Numbered from the stretch's first letter, positions 52,948 to 62,950 are shown. The stretch: DNA of 64,000 nt from Cyclobacterium sp. 1_MG-2023 (GCF_030546805.1 NZ_JAUOPC010000008.1:124001-188000); one strand, 5' to 3'. Notes: a model not told the origin generated them from the sequence alone. Translations and numbers: made by a program.

Positions 52948-53958
52948 ATGATGCAAAGACAAAAATTTACTCGCCCGGAAGCAAGTGTACCTTTAATGAT
53001 AGAAATGCCTATCAATCATTTCTCTAAAATCCACTCTTCCAAGGAAGGATTTGCTCAGCTAGAAATTGAGCCTAAGGGTATTCAAAAAAAGATGAGTAGG
53101 GCGAGCACACAAAGCACCACCGTTCAATGCAATGGCAAGTCCATTAAGATTCATGCCATCCAGACGGGCACTGTGGCAGTCAAAAGATCACACAGGTCCC
53201 ATCCCACTGCCCATTTTTTAACTCCAATAAAAATTTCCTTGGACAAGCACTTCACTGAATTTATGCCCATATGGTCTTGGTTGATTGAACACCCTGAAGG
53301 AAATATAGTAATTGATACCGGTGAAAATGCTAAAGTAATGAATCCGGATTATTTCAAGCCTGCAGGGAAGGTCATAGCGAATTACAGTAAGAAAAACTTT
53401 AGGTTTAATATCACCAAAGAGAATGAAATTGGATTTCAGCTCCGCCACTTGAACATCAAAAATGACAGTATTAAAAATGTAGTGCTTACCCATTTACACA
53501 TTGACCATACAGACGGAATAAAGGATTTTAAAAATGTAGAATTTATTGTCAATGAGCAGGAATTTAAGCGTCCATCGGGCCATATTCCTGAGCTTGTTCC
53601 CAATTGGTTTAAACCTAAAACAGTTCAATACAAAAATGATTTTATTACTGTATTCAATCAAGCTTATCCCCTGACCAATCGGGAAGACCTATTGCTGATA
53701 CCTACAAAAGGGCATACTAACAATCATGCTTCGGTACTTTTTAAAACGGATGATTTTGACATCCTTTTTGCTGGAGATGTGTGCTATCATCAAGAACAAT
53801 TGGTAAATAAGAAATTGGCCGGCATAAACGCCGACTATAAAGAAAGCAGAAAAACGTATGAAAAAATTTCCAAATATGCCAAACAACGCCAATTGATATT
53901 GTTACCCTCACATGACAGCAATTCCGCCATTAGGTTAAAAGAACGACAATTTTTGTAA
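52948..53958 (+). CDS. MBL-fold hydrolase, N-acyl-homoserine-lactonase-like
   Basis: About 336 residues (alternative ATGs at 52933 and 52951). Metal ligands: LTHLHIDHTDGI (HxHxDH), TKGHTNNHASVLF (His), LFAGDVCYH (Asp) and LPSHDSN (His). WSWLIEHPEGNIVIDTGENA and the overall order match quorum-quenching lactonases. An N-terminal extension of about 75 residues without a signal peptide is unusual. Lactone hydrolysis is inferred; the true substrate is open. Confidence 0.85.
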   Translation: MMQRQKFTRPEASVPLMIEMPINHFSKIHSSKEGFAQLEIEPKGIQKKMSRASTQSTTVQCNGKSIKIHAIQTGTVAVKRSHRSHPTAHFLTPIKISLDKHFTEFMPIWSWLIEHPEGNIVIDTGENAKVMNPDYFKPAGKVIANYSKKNFRFNITKENEIGFQLRHLNIKNDSIKNVVLTHLHIDHTDGIKDFKNVEFIVNEQEFKRPSGHIPELVPNWFKPKTVQYKNDFITVFNQAYPLTNREDLLLIPTKGHTNNHASVLFKTDDFDILFAGDVCYHQEQLVNKKLAGINADYKESRKTYEKISKYAKQRQLILLPSHDSNSAIRLKERQFL

Positions 53959-54129
53959 TCAACGGAGGCTTATAAAAAGGAACAGCTACTTTCTTTCTAT
54001 AAGCCTCTTCCATCGATGGTTAGTCTATAATTCTTTCGCTCTGTAGAATTAATTGGTATATTGGATAGCAAGGACTCATCCTGCTAAAAACCCAAGAGAT
54101 CAGGCAAATACTTGAGATAGACAAGCAAA

Positions 54130-55629
54130 ATGAACAAACTTAAACTTCCAACTGCCCATACAATTTTAATCCTTATCGCAGCAATGGTAGCTGCCTTAAC
54201 TTGGCTGGTTCCTGCTGGTAAATACGACACCTTAGTCTACCAAAGCCAAGACGATTTATTCGTGAAAAGTAGCTTAACTCAAAGCATTGAACTTCCTGCC
54301 ACTCAACAGACCCTAGAAGAGCTCAACATAAAAATACCCATTGAAAAGTTTCTATCAGGCGATATTTATAAGCCCATCGCTATTCCCAATACCTATCAAG
54401 AGTTAGATGCTCGACCTCAGGGAATCGGAGCCTTGATAAAATCACCGATAAAAGGGATCATAGCATCTTCCGATATTATTTTCTTAATCTTAATCATTGG
54501 AGGCTTAATCGGCATAATGAACCTTACAGGTGCCTTTGATGCAGGAATTGCCTACATGTCAGAAAGCCTTAAGGGGCGAGAATACATGCTTATTATTTTG
54601 GTAACCAGCCTTATTGCAGCCGGTGGTACCACTTTTGGCTTGGCGGAGGAGACCATGGCCTTTTACCCCATATTAATACCGGTATTTCTGGCAGCAAAGT
54701 ATGACGCCATGGTTGGGCTAGCATGTGTTTTTCTTGGTTCAAGTATAGGAACAATGTGTTCCACCACCAATCCTTTTTCCACCATTATAGCCTCAGATGC
54801 AGCAGGAATTAATTGGACAACAGGACTAGACCATCGCCTGATCATGCTAGTCCTTTGCCTGCTCATCACCATTCTTTATATCCTCCACTATGCCAGGCGG
54901 GTAAAATCCGACCCCTCAAAATCCATTATTTCGGAGCAAAAAGAGACAATAAAAGTCCATTTTGGTTTAAACTCAGTGAAGTCTACCCCCAAGCTCAACC
55001 CAAGAATAAAACTCATAATTGTGGTTTTTTCTTTGAGTTTCCTATTGATGATTATTGGCGTGTCTTTTCTGGATTGGTGGTTTGTAGAGATGACCAGTAC
55101 CTTTCTCGTTGGAGCCATTGTCATAGGGTTTATTGCCAAGGTAAAAGAAACTGTTTTTGTTGAAGCATTTACCAATGGTGCTTCCACTTTGCTTGGGGTT
55201 GCCTTCCTTGTAGGCATTGCGCGGGGCATCACCATATTAATGGAAGATGGACTTATTAGCGATACAATTCTATTTCATGCCAGCAATGTCACAGCAGGCA
55301 TGAACAAAGGATTATTTACAAATTTCATGTTGTTTGTATATGGCGGGCTATCCTTTTTCATGCCTTCATCTTCGGGAATGGCTGTGCTAACGATGCCAAT
55401 AATGGCTCCCTTAGCAGATACAGTGAACATAGGGCGGGAAACAATAGTTGACACCTATCTGCTGGGAATGGGACTTTTTGCTCTTATCAATCCCACAAGC
55501 TTGATATTACCGGCTTTGGCGATGGTACAAATAGGATTTGACAAATGGGTGAAATTTATCAGTCCTCTTTTATTCATTTTATTGCTAACCAGTATGGTAT
55601 TTTTGACCTTGTCCGTTTACGCGATTTGA
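54130..55629 (+). CDS. YfcC/DcuC-type carboxylate or amino-acid carrier
   Basis: 499 residues, about 12 transmembrane helices. N-terminal KLPTAHTILILIAAMVAALTWLVPAGKYDT, GGTTFGLAEETMAFYPILIPVF, SSIGTMCSTTNPFSTIIASDAAGI, and SFFMPSSSGMAVLTMPIMAP are the hairpin motifs of the YfcC family in the ion-transporter superfamily. Likely substrates are C4-dicarboxylates, ornithine/arginine or dipeptide-like anions. Followed by a strong terminator; it converges with the amidohydrolase gene. Confidence 0.88.
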   Translation: MNKLKLPTAHTILILIAAMVAALTWLVPAGKYDTLVYQSQDDLFVKSSLTQSIELPATQQTLEELNIKIPIEKFLSGDIYKPIAIPNTYQELDARPQGIGALIKSPIKGIIASSDIIFLILIIGGLIGIMNLTGAFDAGIAYMSESLKGREYMLIILVTSLIAAGGTTFGLAEETMAFYPILIPVFLAAKYDAMVGLACVFLGSSIGTMCSTTNPFSTIIASDAAGINWTTGLDHRLIMLVLCLLITILYILHYARRVKSDPSKSIISEQKETIKVHFGLNSVKSTPKLNPRIKLIIVVFSLSFLLMIIGVSFLDWWFVEMTSTFLVGAIVIGFIAKVKETVFVEAFTNGASTLLGVAFLVGIARGITILMEDGLISDTILFHASNVTAGMNKGLFTNFMLFVYGGLSFFMPSSSGMAVLTMPIMAPLADTVNIGRETIVDTYLLGMGLFALINPTSLILPALAMVQIGFDKWVKFISPLLFILLLTSMVFLTLSVYAI

Positions 55630-55688
55630 CATTAAGAGACAATAATAAATGGGCCTTATCCTTGAAATATTTGGCAGTAAGAAAGTCT

Positions 55689-55711
55689 CTAACCTAATCA
55701 GGTTAGTTTTT
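55689..55711 (+). terminator. Rho-independent terminator after YfcC-type gene
   Basis: CTAACCT (55689-55695), a four-base loop AATC, AGGTTAG (55700-55706), then TTTTT. Sixty bases after the stop. Confidence 0.8.
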
Positions 55712-55749
55712 GGCGGTGTTATTGCAGCTAAAGCAAAACACCACCAAAA
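55708..55749. terminator. Bidirectional terminator between convergent genes
   Basis: TTTTGGCGGTGTT (55708-55720) pairs with AACACCACCAAAA (55737-55749), one mismatch. It overlaps the T-run of the preceding hairpin and can also end the minus-strand operon finishing at 55807. Confidence 0.65.
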
Positions 55750-55806
55750 TACCATCTAAATATCTCCTTACCTAGCCAGGCACATCAAGGAGAATACCTA
55801 TTCCAA

Positions 55807-57039
55807 TCAGGTCCAGTTAAGCACTTTCTCAGCATTGGTTCGATACAATTTTTCCAATACATCTTCAGGGAGTTCTAGACCATAATACCTCCACCAAACT
55901 CTTCCCGGCATGTGCTCATCAGCACTTTCCAACAAGCGCCACCAAGCTTGGTACATCTGTTTATCTAATCCCATATCTGTTCCAAACAACACCCTGTCAC
56001 TGTATTTGGTAATAAACTTAGCTGAAGCTCTCGGCTGCCTTCCAATTTCATAATCTCTTGCTGAAATATCCAAATATAGATTATCGAAATCATCTAACAT
56101 TGCGCCTAATCGTTTGAGGTCATTGCCCAAATTGGCCATATGACAAGCAATAAAAGTTGTTTCGGGATGTTTAACCAATAACTTGGGAAGGTAGGTCACC
56201 AGTTCGTCATAAGTCAAACCATCAGTATCATATTTATTGAACTGTTGGAATATTGGTGTTCTTTCCTGGTAAACATCCGGTGGCGTCCATGCAGAAGGAT
56301 GATCTGACTGGTGTACGTTAACAGGTATATTCAATTCTCCACATTTTGCCCAGAAAGGATCCAATCTATCGTCATCGATATGCATTCTTTCTTCGGGGCT
56401 TAGGGATTGATCCCGAGTAACCCCAAAACCTTTGTCGGTCACCTCTCCCACTCCTCTGGCACCTAATTTATAACAACGTTCCAACTCTTTTACTGCTCTC
56501 TCCGGATAATCAGGCTTGTCAATTCCTTCCATCTCTATGCCACAAAAAAGTTGAAACCTATCCGCATAATCACTTAGGTAAAAATCAACCATCTTATCAA
56601 ATTCCTTACCTGTAGCCACAGTAAGCACCACCGATTTTTCAACACCCACTTCATCCATTGTTTTCACCCAGTCTTTCAAAACCTGTTTAGGATTTCCACC
56701 GGCTTCTATTTCGCTGTAATGGTGAACGTGTGCATCAATAACAGAAAACTTCGCTTTGGGAATAAAGGTTTCTTCAGCGATGATAGTAGATTTGGGTGCA
56801 TAATCCTTGACCAACACATCATCCATAGGACCGGGACCTACAGGCACTCCCGGACCACTCCAAGCTCCATATTTTACTTTTAACCATTCGGGGTCAGAAG
56901 CCCATTCCTTAGCTGAGGGTGTCTCGATAACTTCTTGCTTTTTAGGCCCACAACCTTGAACATATGTCATTCCGGAAGCTCCAAGACCTAGTAAACTCGC
57001 CTTTTTCAAAAAACCTCTTCTGTTATTTTTCATATTCAT
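55807..57039 (-). CDS. Exported amidohydrolase-type (TIM-barrel) hydrolase
   Basis: 410 residues. N-terminus RRGFLKKASLLGLGASGMTYVQGCG combines a Tat-like motif with a possible lipobox Cys. Metal ligands of the Amidohydro_2 fold: VIDAHVHHYSE (HxH), NVHQSDHPSA (His), FIACHMANLGND (His) and LFGTDMGLD (Asp). The family includes lactonases such as PDC hydrolase and decarboxylases. Last gene of a three-gene minus-strand run with the Nramp-like and esterase genes. Confidence 0.85.
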   Translation of the reverse strand: MNMKNNRRGFLKKASLLGLGASGMTYVQGCGPKKQEVIETPSAKEWASDPEWLKVKYGAWSGPGVPVGPGPMDDVLVKDYAPKSTIIAEETFIPKAKFSVIDAHVHHYSEIEAGGNPKQVLKDWVKTMDEVGVEKSVVLTVATGKEFDKMVDFYLSDYADRFQLFCGIEMEGIDKPDYPERAVKELERCYKLGARGVGEVTDKGFGVTRDQSLSPEERMHIDDDRLDPFWAKCGELNIPVNVHQSDHPSAWTPPDVYQERTPIFQQFNKYDTDGLTYDELVTYLPKLLVKHPETTFIACHMANLGNDLKRLGAMLDDFDNLYLDISARDYEIGRQPRASAKFITKYSDRVLFGTDMGLDKQMYQAWWRLLESADEHMPGRVWWRYYGLELPEDVLEKLYRTNAEKVLNWT

Positions 57040-57170
57040 TTATTATTTAGTATACATCTTGTTACCAGCACTTTGCCCTGAAATTAAATAAAACAAGGGG
57101 TAATAAGGAAACAATAAAATTTAAAATTCAATTAATAACTTTAGCTAAGGCAAGTTGGACAACATCCATT

Positions 57171-58412
57171 CTAAATGAATTCTGCCACAGCGAAATAAGC
57201 TGTCAGTAAGCTAAAGAGAATTACCGCCACCAATCCAATATTTTCTTTAATTCCAGCAACATTGTTTTTCATCAACTTTTTATTGTTGATAAGGAGAAAT
57301 ACTGGAATGGCTACTGCAGGTAGAATAAAGGCTTGAAAGGCTTGGGAAAAGACCATAATAAGTGGTGGCCTTGCCTCCATAAACTGCATACCAAAGCCAA
57401 ACAAAATGCCTACAAAAGCCAATAATCTATACATTGGAGACTTAATATCCCTAGGCTTTCCGGTAAAATCACTGATTAGCCAAGGAGCTATTAATATTAT
57501 GGGAAAGACGGTTGAGATCCCTGCCCCTACGATCCCAAGGATTAATATAAATGCAGCCAATTCACCACCTATGGGTTCAAATAATTTGATCATTTCCACC
57601 GTATTGTCCAGCTTCAGCCCCATGACATGCAGGGTACCTGCTGCCACAGCCATGATGATCACACTAAGGATAAACATCATGGTAGCAGAGACCATTGAGT
57701 CCTTTTTTTCATGCTTTAGGTCCTTTATGGTCCAGCCTTTTTCTGCCACCACTGTACTTCTGATAATAAAAACTGCAGCAGAACAAGTGGTACCTGCAAT
57801 GGCGGCTATGAGCCGTAATACCCCCGGTTCATCTGGAATAGAAGGAGCCATACCCGAAACGAGGGTGGTGAAATCAGGTTTTAATAAAATGAAAACAACG
57901 ATAAAGGAAAGCACCATTAATGCCACGAAAAAAACCAATACTTTTTCAAAAACCAGGTAGTTTCCAAACCAAAAAAGAGAATACAAAGCCACCACCAACA
58001 CTAGGGTAATCCAGAATGTACTGAAACCCTCTCCTCCCAATATAAGTCTGGAACCTTCTTGGATAAGATCTGCAATAATCCCAAAAATCCCCATCAGTGC
58101 CATTATTTCACCAATGACCAAAGCAATTATTATGTAAACTGCCAATACACTTCCGTATTTCAACTTATGTTTGATATTAAACAAGGCCGTATTTCCGGTC
58201 ACCAGCGTAGTTTTACCGTAGGCTACCATCAGCACATAGGTAAATATACAGGACAACATCAATGCCCAGGTTAGCATCATTCCATATTCAGCTCCTACCT
58301 TGGCCATGGTAGTTATGCTTCCTGTTCCAATATTATATCCGATCAGAAATAAGCCTGGGCCTATCAAGCTGATGGCAAAAATAATCTTCTTAAAGATAGC
58401 GTTGTCTTTCAT
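57171..58412 (-). CDS. Nramp-like transporter without the metal-binding motif
   Basis: 413 residues, about 11 transmembrane helices, Nramp fold (start IISLIGPGLFLIGYN-like; inverted repeats). The TM1 DPGN metal motif is replaced by YNIGTGSITTMAK, and the TM6 MPH motif by AGTTCSAAVFIIRS. True divalent metal transport is therefore unlikely. Similar proteins recur next to carbohydrate or small-molecule catabolic genes in Bacteroidota; they may carry an organic substrate or another ion. It lies between the esterase and amidohydrolase genes. Confidence 0.8.
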   Translation of the reverse strand: MKDNAIFKKIIFAISLIGPGLFLIGYNIGTGSITTMAKVGAEYGMMLTWALMLSCIFTYVLMVAYGKTTLVTGNTALFNIKHKLKYGSVLAVYIIIALVIGEIMALMGIFGIIADLIQEGSRLILGGEGFSTFWITLVLVVALYSLFWFGNYLVFEKVLVFFVALMVLSFIVVFILLKPDFTTLVSGMAPSIPDEPGVLRLIAAIAGTTCSAAVFIIRSTVVAEKGWTIKDLKHEKKDSMVSATMMFILSVIIMAVAAGTLHVMGLKLDNTVEMIKLFEPIGGELAAFILILGIVGAGISTVFPIILIAPWLISDFTGKPRDIKSPMYRLLAFVGILFGFGMQFMEARPPLIMVFSQAFQAFILPAVAIPVFLLINNKKLMKNNVAGIKENIGLVAVILFSLLTAYFAVAEFI

Positions 58413-58478
58413 AAATTAATTAAAGTGGGGTGGATTGTCAATTTAATATTTTAAAACCTTAAGATAATAAAAGCATTT

Positions 58479-59762
58479 TTACTTTAGACATTTGTCAAAC
58501 CAATCAAATGCTTCTCCTTGCATTTTTTTATTGAATTGATGGCCTCCGGGGTAAAAAGTACAGCGGTACTTGTCAATTGCCCCGGCTTTTTTATAAACTT
58601 CAGACAATATTTTATCTGCTTCTTGCATTTCCTCCAAAGTATACAATCCATCTTCAACGGAGTTGAGCACCATGGTAGGCAGGGGAACACGTAGCCCAAG
58701 AATTTCAGGAAAGTCTAATTCCCTAGGTAATCCGGGAGCAAAAGTCATCCAAGTATGGGTAAAGGACTTGTGCAGGACCAAATCCTTCCAGGTCGTCATA
58801 AACCCCACACAAACCGCGCATTTTATCCTCGGATCAAGGCCTCCCATAAAGACCGTACGCATGCCTCCTCCTGAAAGCCCACCGCAGCCAATTTTATCCG
58901 GATCCACATCTTCACGATTGCACAATATGTCTAACGCTTTCTGGTCTTCGGCAAGAAACACTCCCGGCCAGCTTGTCCCGGCACTAAACAGGGATTTGGC
59001 CATGGTGTCTTCATTGTAGGCAGCCCATTTATTATAGGCCTTGGCATTTTCCGGCAATTCCGGATTATCATCATTCAAGCCTTGCCTTAAGTTTTCCGGT
59101 ACATCCTTTAGCAATACTCTTCTACTCGCAAAGGTAAAAGCATCGGATACCATGACCACATATCCTCTTTTGGCCACTTCATTGGCCCAAGCCAGGTCTT
59201 CATAATACATTTTTTGGTGATCTACCATCATGCTGTGTCGTTCCTCGCTTGTTCGGGTTATTTTCCTTTTCCCAAAATACTTCCAGCCCCCATGGTCATG
59301 GAAGGCCATGATGCCGGGCAATTTGCCTTTGGCATTGTCCGGTTTCAAAACTATTCCTTGAGACTCCCCTCCTGTGGGAAGCTTCCAACTGACCTCTTCT
59401 ATTGAAAGACCATCATAAACAAATTGATTTTCAACCTTAACCTTGGGCACTCCACCCAAATCAGGAGCAGCTAACTTCTCTTCGGTGATTTTAATAGCCT
59501 TTGCCCTCCATTTATCAATGGCTGTCCATTTGTCATTTCGATAAGAATGACGGGGAAGCCTTCCCTCAAGTAAGCCTTCGGCCCATTTGCCATATTCACC
59601 TATGATGCTTTTTCCTTTGTCTTCTAAACCGGAAGCAAATGAACTTTCCAAGTGAGCAACACTTGCCTCAGGCTTATGAGAGTTTAACGCATTCACTCTA
59701 TTAAATAAGCCAAGACTGAGAATTCCGGATAATTTTATAAATAACCTTCTGGTGTTTTTCAT
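58479..59762 (-). CDS. Alpha/beta hydrolase, acetyl-esterase/dienelactone-hydrolase-like
   Basis: 427 residues with a Tat-like start (RRLFIKLSGILSLGLFNRVNA). The region GIMAFHDHGGWKYFGKRKI gives the oxyanion motif. The elbow IGCGGLSGGGMRTVFMGGLD has the Ser nucleophile, and NSVEDGLYTLEEM and YPGGHQFNKKMQG carry the Asp and His. Similar in build to the first domain of the 18115 gene. First gene of the minus-strand run; a LacI-type operator candidate lies 239 bases upstream. Confidence 0.87.
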   Translation of the reverse strand: MKNTRRLFIKLSGILSLGLFNRVNALNSHKPEASVAHLESSFASGLEDKGKSIIGEYGKWAEGLLEGRLPRHSYRNDKWTAIDKWRAKAIKITEEKLAAPDLGGVPKVKVENQFVYDGLSIEEVSWKLPTGGESQGIVLKPDNAKGKLPGIMAFHDHGGWKYFGKRKITRTSEERHSMMVDHQKMYYEDLAWANEVAKRGYVVMVSDAFTFASRRVLLKDVPENLRQGLNDDNPELPENAKAYNKWAAYNEDTMAKSLFSAGTSWPGVFLAEDQKALDILCNREDVDPDKIGCGGLSGGGMRTVFMGGLDPRIKCAVCVGFMTTWKDLVLHKSFTHTWMTFAPGLPRELDFPEILGLRVPLPTMVLNSVEDGLYTLEEMQEADKILSEVYKKAGAIDKYRCTFYPGGHQFNKKMQGEAFDWFDKCLK

Positions 59763-60000
59763 CTCATGGACCTTTTAATTTGAAACAAATGGTGGCAATC
59801 TAGGGGTTGAAAATATAAAGATTTCAATTACAATTTACGGTAAAAACCGATAGGGCTTCAACCCTTCATCACAAATCTTAAACAAGAATAGTGAAGCATA
59901 AATGACTATCACAACAATTCTAAAATCTTCATATTAGGTCAATGGAAGACTATTTATCCAATCTATGCTTTAAAAAAAAGCATAGAGAAGAAAATAATAA

Positions 60001-60014
60001 CGGGAACGTTCTCG
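60001..60014. promoter_or_regulatory. LacI-type operator candidate
   Basis: CGGGAACGTTCTCG: 6 of 7 base pairs are symmetrical, with a central CG as in LacI/GalR sites. It is 239 bases upstream of the esterase start, on the same side. No LacI gene is adjacent. Confidence 0.4.
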
Positions 60015-60428
60015 AATTTTCAAGGCCAAAGGACTTTTACTTTTAAGTCAGCGCCATCCGATACGGACACTTTAGTAAAACAGCTAAAGAATTTATAGAA
60101 AAGAAACCTTGAAAGCGCTCCTTCCGTTATCAGTGTATAATGAAACAATTACCCTAGGTTAAGGTAAACTAAAATTAAAGGAAATTAGACTATATAAATA
60201 TTTTTTTATATCTTGAGAGTAATTATTTCATGAATATTTCCTACATCCATATCGCCATCATCAGGAATACTTCCCTTCAAGTATTGAAGGCGAATTGGAT
60301 TGTACTCGCTCACAATAAAGCCTTTATCAAATTTCCCTCTACCATATAGACAGAGGTAGAGGGCTTATAACAGCCGTTTAGGCGACAACAAATCAACTTA
60401 AAATTTATTATCAATACGCAATAATCCA

Positions 60429-60450
60429 CCATAGGTGTTTTCACCTATGG
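60429..60450. promoter_or_regulatory. Perfect 9-base hairpin before GreA-type gene
   Basis: CCATAGGTG (60429-60437), loop TTTT, CACCTATGG (60442-60450). It is 31 bases before the ATG at 60482 with no T-run directly after the stem, so a leader structure or upstream terminator. Confidence 0.45.
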
Positions 60451-60481
60451 TATTAGGCTATTTAAAAAAAACAATAAAGCT

Positions 60482-60880
60482 ATGAAACCAATAGTAAAAG
60501 AATCTGATTACAAAACAATTAAGAACATTATCAACAACCTTACCCCAGCTCAAAAAACAAGGGAGGTCGGGCAATTAATGGATGAATTAGATCTGGCAAA
60601 AAAAGTCCCCGACAATAAAATACCGAAAGGTACAATACAGTTAAATTCTCATTTTGAAGTGGAATTAGGACAACCTACACAAACGATAAAAATGAAGATG
60701 GTAATCCCTAAAGATGCAGATTTAGCACAAAATAAAATATCCGTATTTTCACCACTATCCGTTGCATTAATCGGGTTCAAAGAAGGAGCTACGGTGGATT
60801 GGGAATTGCCCGGAGGCTTAAGAAAGATTAAAATCGTAAAAGTTACCAATCAAGTTCAAAAAGAAATGGTGACTAAATAA
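60482..60880 (+). CDS. GreA/GreB C-terminal-domain protein (Rnk-like)
   Basis: 132 residues. The C-terminal domain (IQLNSHFEVELGQPTQTIKM, then KISVFSPLSVALIGFKEGAT, VDWELPGGLRKIKIVKV) is the FKBP-like GreA/GreB domain. The N-terminal part is short and lacks the long coiled coil of GreA, as in Rnk. Rnk-type proteins bind RNA polymerase near the secondary channel without transcript cleavage. Often called regulator of nucleoside diphosphate kinase. Confidence 0.88.
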   Translation: MKPIVKESDYKTIKNIINNLTPAQKTREVGQLMDELDLAKKVPDNKIPKGTIQLNSHFEVELGQPTQTIKMKMVIPKDADLAQNKISVFSPLSVALIGFKEGATVDWELPGGLRKIKIVKVTNQVQKEMVTK

Positions 60881-61280
60881 GCACTATGCTTAATAAAAGG
60901 GAGACAATTGAAAGCAAAGGAAACAATAGACATGTGCTTTAGAAATAGCGCCTAAACGATGGGGGGAAATAGGCTGAATAAGGCCCTTTTTTACCCTAAG
61001 TTTACTTAATCATAGATTATGGCGGAAACATGCCTGCAAATCAATTATAAAAGCATTACTTTTGTTTCATCAGATCAAACATTTCAACGACAGATAAAGC
61101 CGTTTCGTCCTGATAAGGGGGGAATGAACCCGCTGAATGGGTAGACGGCGATAGCTATTCTTGTGAAAATAAGGCAGTAAACTTTACTTTCTATTGGAAT
61201 TGAAGGAATTAACTTCTATCTTTGTGTCCCTTTTTGAGGGTGAAATGTATTTAACAAGCTAATTATTAAACATTTACACA
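60881..61280. other. rplM upstream region and 5' leader
   Basis: Contains the rplM promoter at 61194-61224 and a second TACTTTTG box at 61057-61064. The stretch 61100-61190 between them is GC-richer and may fold, but with the downstream promoter it would not be in the mRNA. No small gene is seen. Confidence 0.4.
61194..61224 (+). promoter_or_regulatory. Bacteroidota promoter of rplM-rpsI operon
   Basis: TTG (61194-61196), 20 bases, TATCTTTG (61217-61224), a full consensus match. The expected start near 61231 leaves a leader of about 50 bases before the GTG at 61281. Confidence 0.7.
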
Positions 61281-61724
61281 GTGAATACTTTAAGCTATAA
61301 GACCATATCAGCGAATGATGCTACGGTGGAGAAGGAGTGGGTAGTAGTGGATGCCCAATCCCAGGTACTCGGCAGATTTTCAAGCGAAGTGGCAAAAATG
61401 TTGAGAGGGAAGCACAAGCCAAACTTTACCCCTCATGTTGATTGCGGAGACAACGTTATTGTAATTAACGCAGAGAAAGTAAGACTTACCGGAAGGAAGT
61501 GGACAGAGAAGGTATATGTACGTCACACGGGATTTCCCGGAGGGCAGCGTATAGCAACTCCAAAGATCCTTTTGGAAAAATCTCCTCGTACTCTGGTAGA
61601 GAAAGCAGTAAAAGGAATGCTTCCAAAAAACAGACTTGGTAGAAAACTATACACTAACCTGTATGTATATGCCGGTTCGGAGCATCCGCACAGCGCACAA
61701 AAACCTAAAGAAGTAAAACTTTAA
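61281..61724 (+). CDS. rplM: 50S ribosomal protein uL13
   Basis: 147 residues, complete. The start codon is GTG (61281-61283). Motifs: WVVVDAQSQVLGRFSSEVAKMLRGKHKPNF, VIVINAEKVRLTGRKW and the C-terminal LYVYAGSEHPHSAQKP. L13 is an early-assembly protein of the large subunit. rpsI follows after 12 bases, the universal L13-S9 pair. Confidence 0.98.
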   Translation: MNTLSYKTISANDATVEKEWVVVDAQSQVLGRFSSEVAKMLRGKHKPNFTPHVDCGDNVIVINAEKVRLTGRKWTEKVYVRHTGFPGGQRIATPKILLEKSPRTLVEKAVKGMLPKNRLGRKLYTNLYVYAGSEHPHSAQKPKEVKL

Positions 61725-61736
61725 TGCTACCCGTCA

Positions 61737-62123
61737 ATGGAAGTAATTAACAAAATTGGAAGAAGAAAGGAATCCGTAGCCAGGATTTACGTAAAATCCG
61801 GGAACGGTAATATCACGGTAAACAAAAGGGCCTTGGACAAGTATTTCCCTTTTGAGCTGCACCAGATTGTGGTGAAGCAACCTTTGGTATTGGTCAATGA
61901 GGACGGTGCCTACGACATTAACATCAATGTTGATGGTGGTGGAATCAGTGGTCAGGCAGAAGCCATTAGAATGGCGATATCTAGAGCCCTTTGTGAAATC
62001 AACGAAGACCACAGAAGTCCGTTGAAAAAAGAAGGATTCTTAACGCGTGATTCCAGAATGGTTGAACGTAAGAAACCAGGAAGAAGAAAAGCAAGAAGAA
62101 GATTCCAGTTCTCTAAGAGATAA
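61737..62123 (+). CDS. rpsI: 30S ribosomal protein uS9
   Basis: 128 residues. [20 protein letters not shown] at the start and the basic tail [18 protein letters not shown], which contacts the P-site tRNA, are diagnostic. Follows rplM by 12 bases. Confidence 0.98.
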   Translation: MEVINKIGRRKESVARIYVKSGNGNITVNKRALDKYFPFELHQIVVKQPLVLVNEDGAYDININVDGGGISGQAEAIRMAISRALCEINEDHRSPLKKEGFLTRDSRMVERKKPGRRKARRRFQFSKR

Positions 62124-62167
62124 TTGGATATATTCTTTTCTTAATATTATAAACAACAATTTATTAA

Positions 62168-62929
62168 ATGGCCAATATAGAATATAAAGACTTACTGGAT
62201 GCTGGTGTTCACTTCGGACACTTAACAAGAAAGTGGGATCCTAAAATGGCACCCTATATCTTCATGGAGAAGAATGGGATCCATATTATTGATCTAAACA
62301 AAACGCTCGTTTGCCTTGATGAAGCATCCAACGCAATCAAGCAGATCGTACGCTCAGGCAAAAAAATAATGTTTGTAGCTACGAAGAAACAAGCCAAAGA
62401 TTTGGTAGCAGAAGAAGCCAGAAGGCTTAAGATGCCATACATTACTGAAAGATGGCTTGGTGGTATGATGACAAACTTTGCTACCATCCGTAAATCTTTG
62501 AAGAAGATGTCGACAATAGACAAAATGTCTAAAGACGACGCTTACAAAAACCTAGCGAAGAAAGAAAGGCTGATGATCAGCCGTCAAAGAGAAAAGCTGG
62601 AGAATGTATTGGGAGGTATTTCTGACCTTACACGTCTTCCTGCAGCCCTCTTTATTGTAGATATTAAACGGGAGCATATTGCCTTGGCGGAAGCTAAGAA
62701 GCTTGGTATTCCTGTGTTTGCATTGGTAGATACAAACTCTAACCCTAATGAGGTAGATTTCCCTATCCCTGCAAATGATGATGCTTTTAAATCCATTTCA
62801 CTATTGGTGAAAGCATTCGGTGCTGCTATTGAAGAAGGATTGTCTGAACGTAAGAAAGACAAAGACGATGCTAAACTTTCTGAAGAGGAAGAAGCAAAAA
62901 AAGCAGCCGACGCTGAAACCAAAGAATAA
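62168..62929 (+). CDS. rpsB: 30S ribosomal protein uS2
   Basis: 253 residues. [51 protein letters not shown] and the acidic C-terminal tail ([17 protein letters not shown]) typical of Bacteroidota S2. Starts 44 bases after rpsI. Confidence 0.98.
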   Translation: MANIEYKDLLDAGVHFGHLTRKWDPKMAPYIFMEKNGIHIIDLNKTLVCLDEASNAIKQIVRSGKKIMFVATKKQAKDLVAEEARRLKMPYITERWLGGMMTNFATIRKSLKKMSTIDKMSKDDAYKNLAKKERLMISRQREKLENVLGGISDLTRLPAALFIVDIKREHIALAEAKKLGIPVFALVDTNSNPNEVDFPIPANDDAFKSISLLVKAFGAAIEEGLSERKKDKDDAKLSEEEEAKKAADAETKE

Positions 62930-62950
62930 TCCACTTTGACATTTTAATTA

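Larger units (their letters stand above)
59763..60481. other. Regulatory region between esterase operon and GreA-type gene
   Basis: 719 bases without a gene. It holds a hairpin CTATGCTTT/AAAGCATAG (59963-59985), a LacI-like site at 60001 and a 9-base hairpin at 60429. No clear promoter box pair was found. The motif GCCGTTTAGGCGACAA near 60373 recalls a segment near 28760 but is not clearly a repeat. Confidence 0.4.

Noticed and set aside
61100-61190. Ribosomal-protein leader or riboswitch upstream of rplM
   Set aside because: It lies upstream of the consensus promoter at 61194-61224, so it would not be part of that mRNA; no known leader fold was recognised by eye.
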